Positions 14,958 to 23,142 of a stretch of DNA of 44,225 bases are shown one piece after another. The notes beneath the pieces were generated by a model. It was not told the origin of the DNA, made no database searches, and saw only the letters and a program-made list of their open reading frames with translations. The DNA is from Spirosoma fluviale. Lineage in GTDB: Bacteria; Bacteroidota; Bacteroidia; Cytophagales; Cyclobacteriaceae. Position numbers and translations under genes: made by a program. Within the stretch, counting starts at the first letter, position 1, and every line of letters starts with the position of its first letter. The DNA is taken from assembly GCA_945868725.1 (NCBI GenBank), contig CAMBMU010000014.1, forward strand, positions 1-44,225. Reading direction: 5' to 3'.

Positions 14958-16229
14958 ATGAATAGACTTGTGAAGGAGATGAAGCTGAGATCCCTGTTTT
15001 TGTTTGTGCTTTTACTGGTTGGGCAGACTCTGCAAGCGCAGGTGCCTGGATTTTTTATTGCGGGGGACCAAAAAAAGGTGAAAGTACCTTTTTTAGCTTC
15101 CAATAGTTTGATACTCCTACCCGTATCGATTAATGGCAGCCCTCCGCTTTACTTTTTGTTGGACACGGGGGTAAAGGCCAACCTCCTTTTCAGTAAATCC
15201 ATGGGGGATTCCTTGGGATTGACCTATTCGCGACGAGTGGGCATGGTGGGAGCGGATGGCTTTACGACGGTATGGGCTCGTGTCTCCCCTACCAATACCC
15301 TAGATTTGGGAGGAGTAGAAGGCAGGTTACAGAGTTTGTTGGTGTTGGAAGAAGATTTTTTGGAGCTTGAAGCAGTGCTAGGCCTACCGGTCTACGGGAT
15401 TTTGGGCTACGAATTTTTCAAGTACAATGCGGTAAAGATCGATTACGATCAAGCCATCGTCACCTTTTATCAGCCGCAGGGCCTGGCTTGGAAGCCCCCA
15501 TTTTACCGAAGACTACCGCTGCAAGTGGAAGAAGGTAAGGCCTACATCAACGTGAAGGTCCAACAGATGAAAGGAGCTACACTGAAGGCGAAGGTGCTGG
15601 TGGATACTGGAGCAAATCATGGGCTTTTGCTCAACCAAGAAACGTCCGCTGAGATTAAACTTCCCGAGCAACGAATTGAAACGCAGCTCGGGCAATCTCT
15701 TGGTGGGGTGCTTTACGGTCAATTGGGTAGAGTAGAACGCCTCTCGATGCGGGGCTTATTCTTCCAGCAGGTAATTACCTCCTATCCCGAGCCCAGCACA
15801 TTCAGCGCACTCATTCAAGCTAGTGGAAGGCAAGGGAGCCTGGGAGCTGAGGTGTTGGGAAAAACCAAACTCATCCTAGACTACCCTAGGAATGGGTTTT
15901 ATGTGCGACCTGGCACGACTTTTTACAATCCGTTTGAGTTTGATATGAGTGGATTGGTGGTCAAAAAAAGGCGAACCAAAGAGAAGCGCTGGTATATAGG
16001 TGATGTGCGTGAAGGCTCCCCAGCTCATCTGGCAGGGGTACTCCCCTTTGACGAAATCCTACGCATCGATTCGGTGCCTGTCCTGATTTGGGAGATGGAA
16101 CAGCTGGTGAAATTACTCCGTTCCGAGCCGGGCAGAGTTGTGGTGCTTGATTTGAGGCGCTACTCCTCCCTAGATGCTACCCAATACATCGACTTTCAGG
16201 TCCGGCTGCAATTGAAAAAGCAGATTTGA
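14958..16229 (+). CDS. Secreted retropepsin-like aspartic protease, tandem domains plus PDZ
   Basis: This 423-residue protein has a signal peptide (LFLFVLLLVGQTLQAQ). Two retropepsin-like units follow in one chain: the first with Asp69 in YFLLDTGVKANLLF, the second with Asp216 in KVLVDTGANHGLLL. A PDZ domain near residues 345-420 has GDVREGSPAHLAGVLPFDEIL. Having both DTG motifs in one chain suggests an internal dimer, as in pepsin. ATG 14979 (MKLRSLFLF) is an alternative start that sits better behind GGAG and directly at the signal peptide. Proteins of this build are common in Bacteroidota; substrates are unknown. Confidence 0.85.
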   Translation: MNRLVKEMKLRSLFLFVLLLVGQTLQAQVPGFFIAGDQKKVKVPFLASNSLILLPVSINGSPPLYFLLDTGVKANLLFSKSMGDSLGLTYSRRVGMVGADGFTTVWARVSPTNTLDLGGVEGRLQSLLVLEEDFLELEAVLGLPVYGILGYEFFKYNAVKIDYDQAIVTFYQPQGLAWKPPFYRRLPLQVEEGKAYINVKVQQMKGATLKAKVLVDTGANHGLLLNQETSAEIKLPEQRIETQLGQSLGGVLYGQLGRVERLSMRGLFFQQVITSYPEPSTFSALIQASGRQGSLGAEVLGKTKLILDYPRNGFYVRPGTTFYNPFEFDMSGLVVKKRRTKEKRWYIGDVREGSPAHLAGVLPFDEILRIDSVPVLIWEMEQLVKLLRSEPGRVVVLDLRRYSSLDATQYIDFQVRLQLKKQI

Positions 16230-16264
16230 TTTTTATGTAGGCAAAGAAAATTTGGATAACTTTG
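16230..16264 (+). promoter_or_regulatory. Candidate promoter of the lemA-TPM cluster
   Basis: TAACTTTG at 16257-16264 matches the Bacteroidota -7 motif TAnnTTTG. A T-rich stretch lies at the -33 distance, without a clean TTTG. The lemA ATG is 63 bases downstream. Confidence 0.4.
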
Positions 16265-16326
16265 TTCATTAACACAACGAACTAGTAAAAATTCCGTGTA
16301 ACTCCTCGATTTAACCAATAAACAAC

Positions 16327-16917
16327 ATGAAAAAAATCTTAATTCCCGTAGGCATCCTTATCGTGCTAGGCATTTTAATCTATTCCAAGGCAGTAGAAAC
16401 TTACAACCAATTTGTACAATTAGAAGAAGGTATCAATGGCGAATGGGCTGAGGTTCAAACGCAATACCAAAGAAGAATCGATCTGATCCCCAACTTGGTC
16501 AGCACGGTGAAAGGGTATGCGGAATTTGAGCAGGAAACCCTTACTGGTGTAGTAGAAGCTCGTTCTAAGGCTACTTCTGTACAGATCGACCCAACTAACT
16601 TGACTCCAGAAAAACTTGCCGAATTTCAGCAGGCCCAGGATCAACTTTCAGGAGCTTTGAGCCGCTTGTTAGTGACTGTTGAAAAATATCCTGACCTGAA
16701 GGCCAACCAAAACTTCTTGGAGCTACAGGCCCAATTGGAAGGAACAGAAAATAGAATCGCTGTAGCGCGAAGAAATTTTAACGAATCCGTGAAGGGCTAC
16801 AATTCTACTTTGAGAGTGTTCCCTAACAATCTCTTTGCGGGTTGGTATGGCTTCGTAGCGAAAGGATATTTTGAAGCAGTTGCTGGAGCTGACAAAGCTC
16901 CAACAGTTCAATTCTAA
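16327..16917 (+). CDS. lemA: LemA family protein
   Basis: At 196 residues it has the usual LemA length. An N-terminal membrane anchor (ILIPVGILIVLGILIYSKAV) leads into the signature coiled-coil region: YNQFVQLEEGINGEWAEVQ, QYQRRIDLIPNLVSTVKGYA, then LSRLLVTVEKYPDLKANQNF and NRIAVARRNFNESVKGYNS. LemA proteins are predicted N-out, C-in helical bundles of poorly known function, almost always found with TPM-domain proteins. That holds here: two TPM genes follow within a few bases, so the three probably form one operon and act together at the membrane. Confidence 0.95.
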   Translation: MKKILIPVGILIVLGILIYSKAVETYNQFVQLEEGINGEWAEVQTQYQRRIDLIPNLVSTVKGYAEFEQETLTGVVEARSKATSVQIDPTNLTPEKLAEFQQAQDQLSGALSRLLVTVEKYPDLKANQNFLELQAQLEGTENRIAVARRNFNESVKGYNSTLRVFPNNLFAGWYGFVAKGYFEAVAGADKAPTVQF

Positions 16918-16921
16918 TCTT

Positions 16922-17359
16922 ATGGCATCCAAACTATTTTCTCCAGAGCAGAAGGCAGAAATCGTTGCCGCAATTAAAGCTGCAGAAACTCAAACCTCTG
17001 GAGAGATTCAAGTGCACATTGAAAGCACCTGCAAGGGTTCTGTACTGGATCGTGCCGCTAAAGTTTTTGAGACGCTCAAAATGTACCAAACCAAAGACAG
17101 AAATGGTGTTTTGGTATACTTAGCCGTAGAAGATCACAAATTTGCAATTCTAGGAGATGCAGGCATCAATTCAGTGGTGCCTGCAAACTTCTGGGAAAGT
17201 ACCAAAGACCTGATGGAAAATCTTTTTCGACAGGGAAAGTTTACAGAAGGACTTATTGAAGGCATTCACCATGCTGGGGATCAGTTGAAAACCCATTTTC
17301 CATACGATCACCAAGATGACCAAAACGAACTATCCAATGAGGTATCTTTCGGCAACTAA
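16922..17359 (+). CDS. TPM domain protein, soluble
   Basis: About 145 residues, starting ATG 16922 (MASKLFSPEQKAEIVAAI), four bases after the lemA stop. The TPM signature is visible in AAETQTSGEIQVHIEST, GVLVYLAVEDHKFAILGDAG and the C-terminal FRQGKFTEGLIEGI. There is no signal peptide or membrane helix, so it is probably cytosolic, facing the C-terminal part of LemA. TPM domains are linked to phosphatase activity or photosystem repair in plants; the bacterial role is unclear. It overlaps the next gene by 23 bases. Confidence 0.85.
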   Translation: MASKLFSPEQKAEIVAAIKAAETQTSGEIQVHIESTCKGSVLDRAAKVFETLKMYQTKDRNGVLVYLAVEDHKFAILGDAGINSVVPANFWESTKDLMENLFRQGKFTEGLIEGIHHAGDQLKTHFPYDHQDDQNELSNEVSFGN

Positions 17360-18137
17360 GCTAGTAGTAGTTCTCGCTTTATTTCTTCTTCAAGGCCTTG
17401 CATTTGCACAGGACTTTCCTACAGCCCCTAATCCCCCTCGTCTAGTCAATGATTTTACGGGCACCTTGAGTGCCGAGGAGCTTGGTAAGCTGGAGCAGAA
17501 GTTACTTGCCTATTCAGACAGCACCTCTACACAGGTGTCTATCGTCCTTCTAGGATCAGTAGGTGTCTACGAGATTTCTGATTATGCCTTCCAATTGGGA
17601 GAGCAATGGGGTATTGGAGGCAAAGGCAAGGACAATGGCATCCTCATTTTGGCAGCGATGAATGACCGTAAGGTCTTTATTGCTACAGGAAGAGGGATGG
17701 AAGGGGCTATACCCGATGCCTTGGCCAAGCGTATCGTCAACAACTTGATTCTTCCCAATTTTAAGACGGAGGCCTACTACCTAGGTTTGGATGAGGCTAC
17801 TACCATGATCTTTAAGCTGGCCTCTGGCGAGTACAAAGCTGATGAGGTGATGTCGGATGGGGAAGACAATCCTATTCTGGGTATTTTATTCCTCCTCTTC
17901 TTTATTTTTATTTTTGTGGTTCTGCCGATCATCAAAAACCGGAAGGACAACAACAACCACATGGGTGGTAAAGGTGGAGGAATTAATTTTTGGACGACCC
18001 TCCTTTTGGCAAATGCGCTAGGCGGTGGTGGTAGAGGAAGCGGCGGCTCTTTTGGAGGTTCTTCTTCAGGGGGTGGTTCCTTTGGTGGCTTCGGCGGCGG
18101 CTCCTTTGGTGGGGGCGGTGCTGGAGGAAGCTGGTAA
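17337..18137 (+). CDS. TPM domain membrane protein with Gly/Ser-rich tail (YgcG type)
   Basis: About 266 residues from ATG 17337, with a cleavable signal (VVVLALFLLQGLAFAQ). The TPM domain has NDFTGTLSAEELGKLEQKL, STQVSIVLLGSVG, YAFQLGEQWGIGGKGKDNGI and IATGRGMEGAIPDALAKRI. A membrane helix follows (ILFLLFFIFIFVVLPII), and then a C-terminal tail of about 50 residues made almost only of Gly, Ser and Phe. This is the YgcG layout: a periplasmic TPM domain, one helix and a low-complexity tail. It forms a pair with the cytosolic TPM gene and lemA. It ends only 2 bases from the convergent recX. Confidence 0.9.
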   Translation: MRYLSATKLVVVLALFLLQGLAFAQDFPTAPNPPRLVNDFTGTLSAEELGKLEQKLLAYSDSTSTQVSIVLLGSVGVYEISDYAFQLGEQWGIGGKGKDNGILILAAMNDRKVFIATGRGMEGAIPDALAKRIVNNLILPNFKTEAYYLGLDEATTMIFKLASGEYKADEVMSDGEDNPILGILFLLFFIFIFVVLPIIKNRKDNNNHMGGKGGGINFWTTLLLANALGGGGRGSGGSFGGSSSGGGSFGGFGGGSFGGGGAGGSW

Positions 18138-18139
18138 GC

Positions 18140-18655
18140 TTACTCCATACCTTGAGAAATTAAGGCGGACAAGGCCTCTTGAATGAGGTCTTGTTCAAAG
18201 CCTTTACTCATGAGGTACTGCGTGACCAGGTATTTTTTTTTGTAAGCGTCTTTTTCTTTGGTTTTTTCCCACTTTTTTTCTGCCTCCCGCTCGATGGTAG
18301 CGAAATACTCCTCCCCATCAATTTCTGATAAGCCCAGTTGAATGAGAGTAGAACTGATTTCCCGAAGTTTTAACTCCCGACTAATTCTCCCTTTCCCCCA
18401 TCTTTTAATCCGAAATTTCCCTCGGGCATAGGATCTCGCAAAGCGCTCCTCATCTACAAATCCACTTGCAGCCAATTCAGCAAGAATGGTTTCTGTAGCG
18501 GGACCTTGAATCCCTTTTTCGAAAAGTTTTCGCCGCAATTCCCAGGCACAGCGTTCCTGGTAGGAGCAATAGGTTTCCAATTTGCCCCTTGCTTCTTCCA
18601 GACTCCAATTCTTTTTTGGTGACTGCTCTCCGTTATTTCTTCCCCAACTGGACAT
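18140..18655 (-). CDS. recX: Regulatory protein RecX
   Basis: This 171-residue helical protein has the RecX three-helix repeats: YCSYQERCAWELRRKLFEKG, ILAELAASGFVDEERFARSY, RGKFRIKRWGKGRISRELKL, and KYLVTQYLMSKGFEQDLIQ. RecX caps RecA filaments and limits recombination. recA is not in the window. It is divergent from tpiA across 69 bases and tail-to-tail with the TPM gene. Confidence 0.93.
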   Translation of the reverse strand: MSSWGRNNGEQSPKKNWSLEEARGKLETYCSYQERCAWELRRKLFEKGIQGPATETILAELAASGFVDEERFARSYARGKFRIKRWGKGRISRELKLREISSTLIQLGLSEIDGEEYFATIEREAEKKWEKTKEKDAYKKKYLVTQYLMSKGFEQDLIQEALSALISQGME

Positions 18656-18724
18656 TTTTGGTAATTTTGAAGCAAATTACCTTTAGCTCAAGTTTTTTCA
18701 AACCTAAATAAATAGATTCTACAC
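18656..18724. promoter_or_regulatory. Divergent promoter region between recX and tpiA
   Basis: Forward: TTTG (18657-18660), a 17-base gap, then TACCTTTA (18678-18685), seven of eight to TAnnTTTG, leading to tpiA. Reverse: TAGGTTTG is a full -7 match, and a TTTG 19 bases before a TAATTTGC box is an alternative for recX. These are motif matches without experimental support. Confidence 0.35.
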
Positions 18725-19486
18725 ATGAGAAAGAAAATAGTAGCCGGCAACTGGAAGATGAACCTCAGCTTTGAGGAGGGGCAGCAGCTCACAAGTGAGC
18801 TTGTCAATATGTACATAGACGAGGCCATCAAGGATGTAGTGGTAGTCCTGAATCCTCCCTTCCCACACTTGTATCCGGTCCAGAGATTGGTAGGCGACAC
18901 GGCTGGAATTTTTGTGGGAGCACAAAACTGTTCTGACAAAGAGGGGGGAGCCTTCACTGGGGAGGTGTCCGCCAAGATCCTGGCTTCTTTTGGGGTATCT
19001 TATGTTATTTTGGGCCATTCTGAGCGCAGAGAGTATTTCAAGGAAGATCAAACCCTCTTGGCTACCAAGGTCAACCAAGCTTTGGCTCATGGCCTGACCC
19101 CTATTTTCTGCTGTGGGGAGTCTTTGGAGATTCGTGAGTCTGGGACACATGAAGAAAAAGTAATGGCGCAGCTGACTGCAAGTTTGTTTCACCTGACTCC
19201 AGAAGAATTTTCCAAAGTGGTCATTGCTTACGAGCCCATCTGGGCGATAGGCACGGGCAAGACGGCATCTGCTGAGCAGGCCCAAGAAATGCATGCAGCA
19301 CTAAGAGGCCATCTGGCCAGCAAGTATGGGCAGGCTATTGCTGCGCAAACTTCTATTTTGTACGGAGGATCCGCCAATCCAGGAAATGCAAAAGAACTCT
19401 TTGGCAAGCCTGATGTGGATGGCGGATTGATTGGAGGGGCTTCCCTCAAATCCCGTGACTTTATTGAAATTGTAAAATCCTTCTAA
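18725..19486 (+). CDS. tpiA: Triose-phosphate isomerase
   Basis: TpiA interconverts glyceraldehyde-3-phosphate and dihydroxyacetone phosphate in glycolysis. The 253 residues form a complete TIM barrel. The catalytic residues are present: Lys11 in NWKMN, His98 in ILGHSERR, and Glu170 in [15 protein letters not shown]. The phosphate-binding end is [15 protein letters not shown], then GGLIGGASL. Length is normal. It is followed by a strong hairpin terminator, so it is probably a single-gene transcript. Confidence 0.98.
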   Translation: MRKKIVAGNWKMNLSFEEGQQLTSELVNMYIDEAIKDVVVVLNPPFPHLYPVQRLVGDTAGIFVGAQNCSDKEGGAFTGEVSAKILASFGVSYVILGHSERREYFKEDQTLLATKVNQALAHGLTPIFCCGESLEIRESGTHEEKVMAQLTASLFHLTPEEFSKVVIAYEPIWAIGTGKTASAEQAQEMHAALRGHLASKYGQAIAAQTSILYGGSANPGNAKELFGKPDVDGGLIGGASLKSRDFIEIVKSF

Positions 19487-19489
19487 ATC

Positions 19490-19516
19490 TAGCCCCGCAG
19501 CTGCGGAGGCTTTTTT
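19490..19516 (+). terminator. Rho-independent terminator of tpiA
   Basis: An AGCC/CCGCAG stem pairs with CTGCGG and GGCT, and TTTTTT follows. It lies immediately after the tpiA stop. Confidence 0.85.
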
Positions 19517-19563
19517 AACAGCCTTTCCCAGGTACTGGGAATCTGAGCCAATTCATTGTATTC

Positions 19564-20391
19564 ATGGACTACGTACAAGTGAGCATTACCTGCCTGGAGG
19601 ATTACCGGGAAATCCTGATGGCTGAACTAGCTGCGGTTGGCTTTGAATCCTTTTTGGAAACAGAAACTGGGTTTGAAGCCTATGTGCAGCAAGATCTGTT
19701 TGCCAGAGATTCCTTTGACGAGGTCATCGCCACCTATCGCGAAGCTGCAGGACTCACCCTGGTGGAAGGAATCATGCCTAAGGTCAATTGGAACGAGGAA
19801 TGGGAAAAAAACTACGATCCAATTGAAGTAGATCAGTTGGTGTATGTGCGGGCCTCTTTCCATGCCCCTCAACTAGGCTTCCAGTATGAAATTGTGATCA
19901 ACCCAAAAATGTCATTTGGGACGGGACACCATGCCACCACCTTTCAGCTGCTTTCCATGCAAGGCAAAATTGATCACCAAGGCAAGCGGGTGTTGGATGT
20001 AGGGTCGGGAACTGGCATCTTAGCGATTATGGCCCATTTGCTCGGCGCCAAGCAGGTGGAAGCTTTTGATATCGATTCCTGGTGTGTGGACAATGGCAAC
20101 GAGAATTTTGAGTTGAATCGGGTAGCCACCCGCATGGGTTTGGGTACCATCCGTGAGGTGAAGCCGCAAGGTTCCTATGCACTTATTTTGGCCAACATCA
20201 ATAAGAATGTATTGCTCGATGAGCTAGAAATCTACGCAAGTTTGCTCACGGATCAAGGGCTGCTGCTCTTGAGCGGGTTTTATTCTGAAGACATAGCAGA
20301 CCTGGTGCAGGCAGCTTCGATGCAAGGACTTAGTTTAACGATGCAAACCACCAAGGACAACTGGGCTGCTTTGTGCCTTCAAAAAAATTAA
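19564..20391 (+). CDS. prmA: Ribosomal protein L11 methyltransferase PrmA
   Basis: This 275-residue enzyme trimethylates ribosomal protein L11 using S-adenosylmethionine. The N-terminal substrate-binding domain is followed by the class I methyltransferase fold: MSFGTGHHATTFQLLSMQ, motif I VLDVGSGTGILAIMA, AFDIDSWCVDNGNENFELN, and the catalytic-loop region LILANINKNVLLDEL. The GTGHHATT segment is characteristic of PrmA. Length is slightly short against about 290 in Proteobacteria, as is usual in Bacteroidota. A small membrane protein gene starts one base after its stop. Confidence 0.95.
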   Translation: MDYVQVSITCLEDYREILMAELAAVGFESFLETETGFEAYVQQDLFARDSFDEVIATYREAAGLTLVEGIMPKVNWNEEWEKNYDPIEVDQLVYVRASFHAPQLGFQYEIVINPKMSFGTGHHATTFQLLSMQGKIDHQGKRVLDVGSGTGILAIMAHLLGAKQVEAFDIDSWCVDNGNENFELNRVATRMGLGTIREVKPQGSYALILANINKNVLLDELEIYASLLTDQGLLLLSGFYSEDIADLVQAASMQGLSLTMQTTKDNWAALCLQKN

Positions 20392-20392
20392 G

Positions 20393-20584
20393 ATGGTAGA
20401 ACTAATTGTCTATACCCTATTGCTGTTGGCTGTCCTGGGGCATGGATGGGCTGCGGCGCGATGGTACAAAAAAATACACCAGAATACCCAGCTTAACTTC
20501 AGTCAAAAGAATGCGTTGAAGTTAAGGGCTTTGGTTTTTCCTGTAATCCTTTGGTGGGCGGCTCGAGCAACACGGAAGGATTAA
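20393..20584 (+). CDS. Small hypothetical membrane protein
   Basis: This 63-residue frame starts ATG 20393, one base after the prmA stop. It has two hydrophobic segments (LIVYTLLLLAVLGHGWAAA and LRALVFPVILWWAARA) around a polar middle. The tight spacing and membrane-like composition favour a real gene translated with prmA. I do not recognise a family. Confidence 0.5.
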   Translation: MVELIVYTLLLLAVLGHGWAAARWYKKIHQNTQLNFSQKNALKLRALVFPVILWWAARATRKD

Positions 20585-20678
20585 TTTTTTTGAACCTTTT
20601 TGTGCGAATCACGCTACTAAGAAAGGTCTAGGCCCAAGAATTTGGGTTTTGCTTCTTAAATACTTGTAATATTACCCT

Positions 20679-22403
20679 ATGGAGTACGTCTGGAAACAAA
20701 AGCCAAAAATAGGAAAAGCCGCGGTTGACAAGTTAAGCAAGGACATCAATGTGAATGCTACCCTTGCTACCATGTTGATCAATAGAGGTGTGGAAAATTT
20801 TGATCAGGCCAAAGACTACTTTCGGCCTAGCTTGAACCTGTTGCATGATCCTTTCTTGATGAAAGACATGGACGCTGCAGTGCTTCGAATAGCTAAGGCG
20901 GTAAAAAACGAGGAGCACATTTTGGTATATGGGGATTACGATGTAGATGGAACTACAGCGGTAGCCTTGATGTATGAATTTTTAAAAGGTTTTTACCCCC
21001 ATGTAGATTTTTACATTCCTGACCGCTACAAGGAAGGCTACGGGATTTCCGAACGGGGGGTTCGCTATGCTGCCGAAGCTGGTTTCTCACTGATCATCGC
21101 TTTAGACTGTGGCATCAAGTCCATGGATAAAGTGGAATTGGCTACTGTGCTTGGTGTGGATTTCATCATTTGTGACCACCATACTCCAGGGGATGAAATC
21201 CCAAAGGCGGTGGCAGTGCTGGATCCAAAAAGGAAGGATTGTAATTATCCGTACAAGGAACTAAGTGGATGTGGATTGGGCTTCAAGTTAATTCAAGCGT
21301 ATGCCAAAGCCCAGAATTTCGAAGAGGCTAGCCTCTACACCTATTTGGACTTGGTGGTGGTGAGCATCGCGGCAGACATTGTTCCCATCACTGGAGAAAA
21401 TCGAATTTTGGCTTACTATGGTCTAGACCGAATTAATAATTCCCCGAGGCCAGGGCTGAAAGCCTTGATGCTACTTTCCAAAATTGAAAAGGAGATGCAA
21501 ATCTCTGAAATCGTTTTCAAAATTGGTCCACGAATCAATGCCTCTGGACGTCTAGAACATGCCAAGGCATCGGTAGAGCTGCTGATTGCGCCGAATTTGG
21601 ATGAGGCCATCGAGCGAGCCAAGCTCGTAGATGAGGTGAATGCTACGCGGCGCAATTTTGATGAACACATTACGAAAGAGGCCTTTGAAATGCTGGCTCT
21701 CCAAGAAGAAGGAGGGCCGTGGAACGCTACGGTACTTTTTAAGCAGGATTGGCACAAAGGGGTCATTGGCATAGTTGCTAGCCGATGTATCGAAAAATAT
21801 TACCGCCCAACCATTATTTTGACGGAGTCCAACAACAAGGCTACGGGGAGCGCACGTTCTGTAGTTGATTTTGATATTTACGAAGCAATAGCCGAATGTG
21901 CAGATCTTTTGGATCAGTTTGGTGGACATAAGTATGCCGCAGGCCTCACCTTGGATGTAAAAAACGTACCCGCCTTTCAAAAAAAGTTTGAGGAGGTGGT
22001 TCGCAGTCGCATAAAAGCCACACATCTTAGGCCTGTCATCGAGATTGATGATGTCTTGCTTTTGGATCAGATCAATTACAAGTTTTACAATATTATCAAG
22101 CAGATGGCTCCTTTTGGACCGGGCAACTCGGAACCCATTTTTCAAATTCAAAATGTGTATGCCGAGGAAGTGACGGTACTAAAAGACAAGCACCTGCGGA
22201 TTAAAATTATGCAGGACGGGCAGTTGACCACGCCTGTATGTTTGGGCTTTGGAATGGCTGACCGAACCAAAGACCCGGACCTCACCACCGTGAATATGCT
22301 GCGTGGCAAAATGCGCTTTGATCTTGTGGTGGAAATGCGCGAAAATTTCTTTCGTGACAAAAGTAGTTTGCAACTCTACGTGAAAGACATCAAATTTGAC
22401 TGA
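20679..22403 (+). CDS. recJ: Single-stranded-DNA-specific exonuclease RecJ
   Basis: RecJ is a 5'-3' ssDNA exonuclease in recombination and mismatch repair. The 574 residues show the DHH phosphoesterase motifs: [19 protein letters not shown] near residue 84, [12 protein letters not shown], and the eponymous [11 protein letters not shown] near 165. The DHHA1 domain follows ([20 protein letters not shown], then [12 protein letters not shown], near 390-425), and then the OB-fold C-terminus. Length is normal. Its stop overlaps the start region of lptB, so the two are probably cotranscribed. Confidence 0.97.
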   Translation: MEYVWKQKPKIGKAAVDKLSKDINVNATLATMLINRGVENFDQAKDYFRPSLNLLHDPFLMKDMDAAVLRIAKAVKNEEHILVYGDYDVDGTTAVALMYEFLKGFYPHVDFYIPDRYKEGYGISERGVRYAAEAGFSLIIALDCGIKSMDKVELATVLGVDFIICDHHTPGDEIPKAVAVLDPKRKDCNYPYKELSGCGLGFKLIQAYAKAQNFEEASLYTYLDLVVVSIAADIVPITGENRILAYYGLDRINNSPRPGLKALMLLSKIEKEMQISEIVFKIGPRINASGRLEHAKASVELLIAPNLDEAIERAKLVDEVNATRRNFDEHITKEAFEMLALQEEGGPWNATVLFKQDWHKGVIGIVASRCIEKYYRPTIILTESNNKATGSARSVVDFDIYEAIAECADLLDQFGGHKYAAGLTLDVKNVPAFQKKFEEVVRSRIKATHLRPVIEIDDVLLLDQINYKFYNIIKQMAPFGPGNSEPIFQIQNVYAEEVTVLKDKHLRIKIMQDGQLTTPVCLGFGMADRTKDPDLTTVNMLRGKMRFDLVVEMRENFFRDKSSLQLYVKDIKFD

Positions 22404-22404
22404 T

Positions 22405-23142
22405 ATGATTCTTCGAGCTGAGCACCTCCTAAAAATATACAAAGGCCGATCAGTGGTCAATGACATTTCTGTACAGGTTTCCCAAGGGGAGATTGTTGGG
22501 CTATTGGGCCCAAATGGAGCGGGAAAGACCACCTCATTTTACATGATTGTTGGGTTGATTCAGCCCAATTCGGGGAAGATATTTTTGGAAGATCAAGACA
22601 TCACAGGTCTCCCCATGTACAAAAGAGCTAAGTTGGGCATCGGCTATTTGGCGCAAGAAGCCTCTGTTTTTCGTAAGCTTTCGGTAGAAGAAAATATTTT
22701 GGCTGTATTGGAGATGACGACACTTCCCAAGGCGCAGCAGAAAGAAAAAATGGAAAGTTTGCTTGAAGAGTTCAGCTTGACCCATGTACGAAAAAACCTA
22801 GGCATAGTCCTTTCTGGAGGGGAGCGTCGACGTACCGAAATTGCTAGGGCCTTGGCCGTAGACCCTAAATTTGTGCTTTTGGATGAGCCATTTGCAGGCG
22901 TTGATCCCATTGCTGTGGAGGAAATCCAAACCATTGTAGCCAAGCTAAAGACTAAAAATATTGGCATTCTAATCACCGACCACAACGTGAACGAAACACT
23001 TTCGATTACGGACCGAGCCTACTTAATGTTTGAAGGCCGACTATTGAAGGCGGGAACTGCCGAAGAGTTAGCTGCCGATGAGCAGGTGCGTCGGGTGTAT
23101 CTGGGAACCCAATTTGAACTGAAACGAAAAACCTTTTCCTAA
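22405..23142 (+). CDS. lptB: LPS export ABC transporter ATP-binding protein LptB
   Basis: This 245-residue ATPase powers extraction of lipopolysaccharide from the inner membrane together with LptF, LptG and LptC. Walker A is GPNGAGKTT near residue 34. The LptB-type Q-loop region reads [22 protein letters not shown], the signature is [15 protein letters not shown] near 136, and Walker B is [13 protein letters not shown] near 155, followed by [17 protein letters not shown]. The phrase '[12 protein letters not shown]' separates LptB from amino-acid ABC ATPases. I chose ATG 22405; a TTG nine bases upstream would overlap recJ. The GH3 gene begins directly after its stop. Confidence 0.95.
   Translation: MILRAEHLLKIYKGRSVVNDISVQVSQGEIVGLLGPNGAGKTTSFYMIVGLIQPNSGKIFLEDQDITGLPMYKRAKLGIGYLAQEASVFRKLSVEENILAVLEMTTLPKAQQKEKMESLLEEFSLTHVRKNLGIVLSGGERRRTEIARALAVDPKFVLLDEPFAGVDPIAVEEIQTIVAKLKTKNIGILITDHNVNETLSITDRAYLMFEGRLLKAGTAEELAADEQVRRVYLGTQFELKRKTFS

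Noticed and set aside
18719-19294. 191-codon reverse frame
   Set aside because: It is a shadow of tpiA, with no start context and no recognisable fold.
21552-22151. 199-codon reverse frame
   Set aside because: It lies inside recJ, whose DHH/DHHA1 domains are intact on the forward strand.
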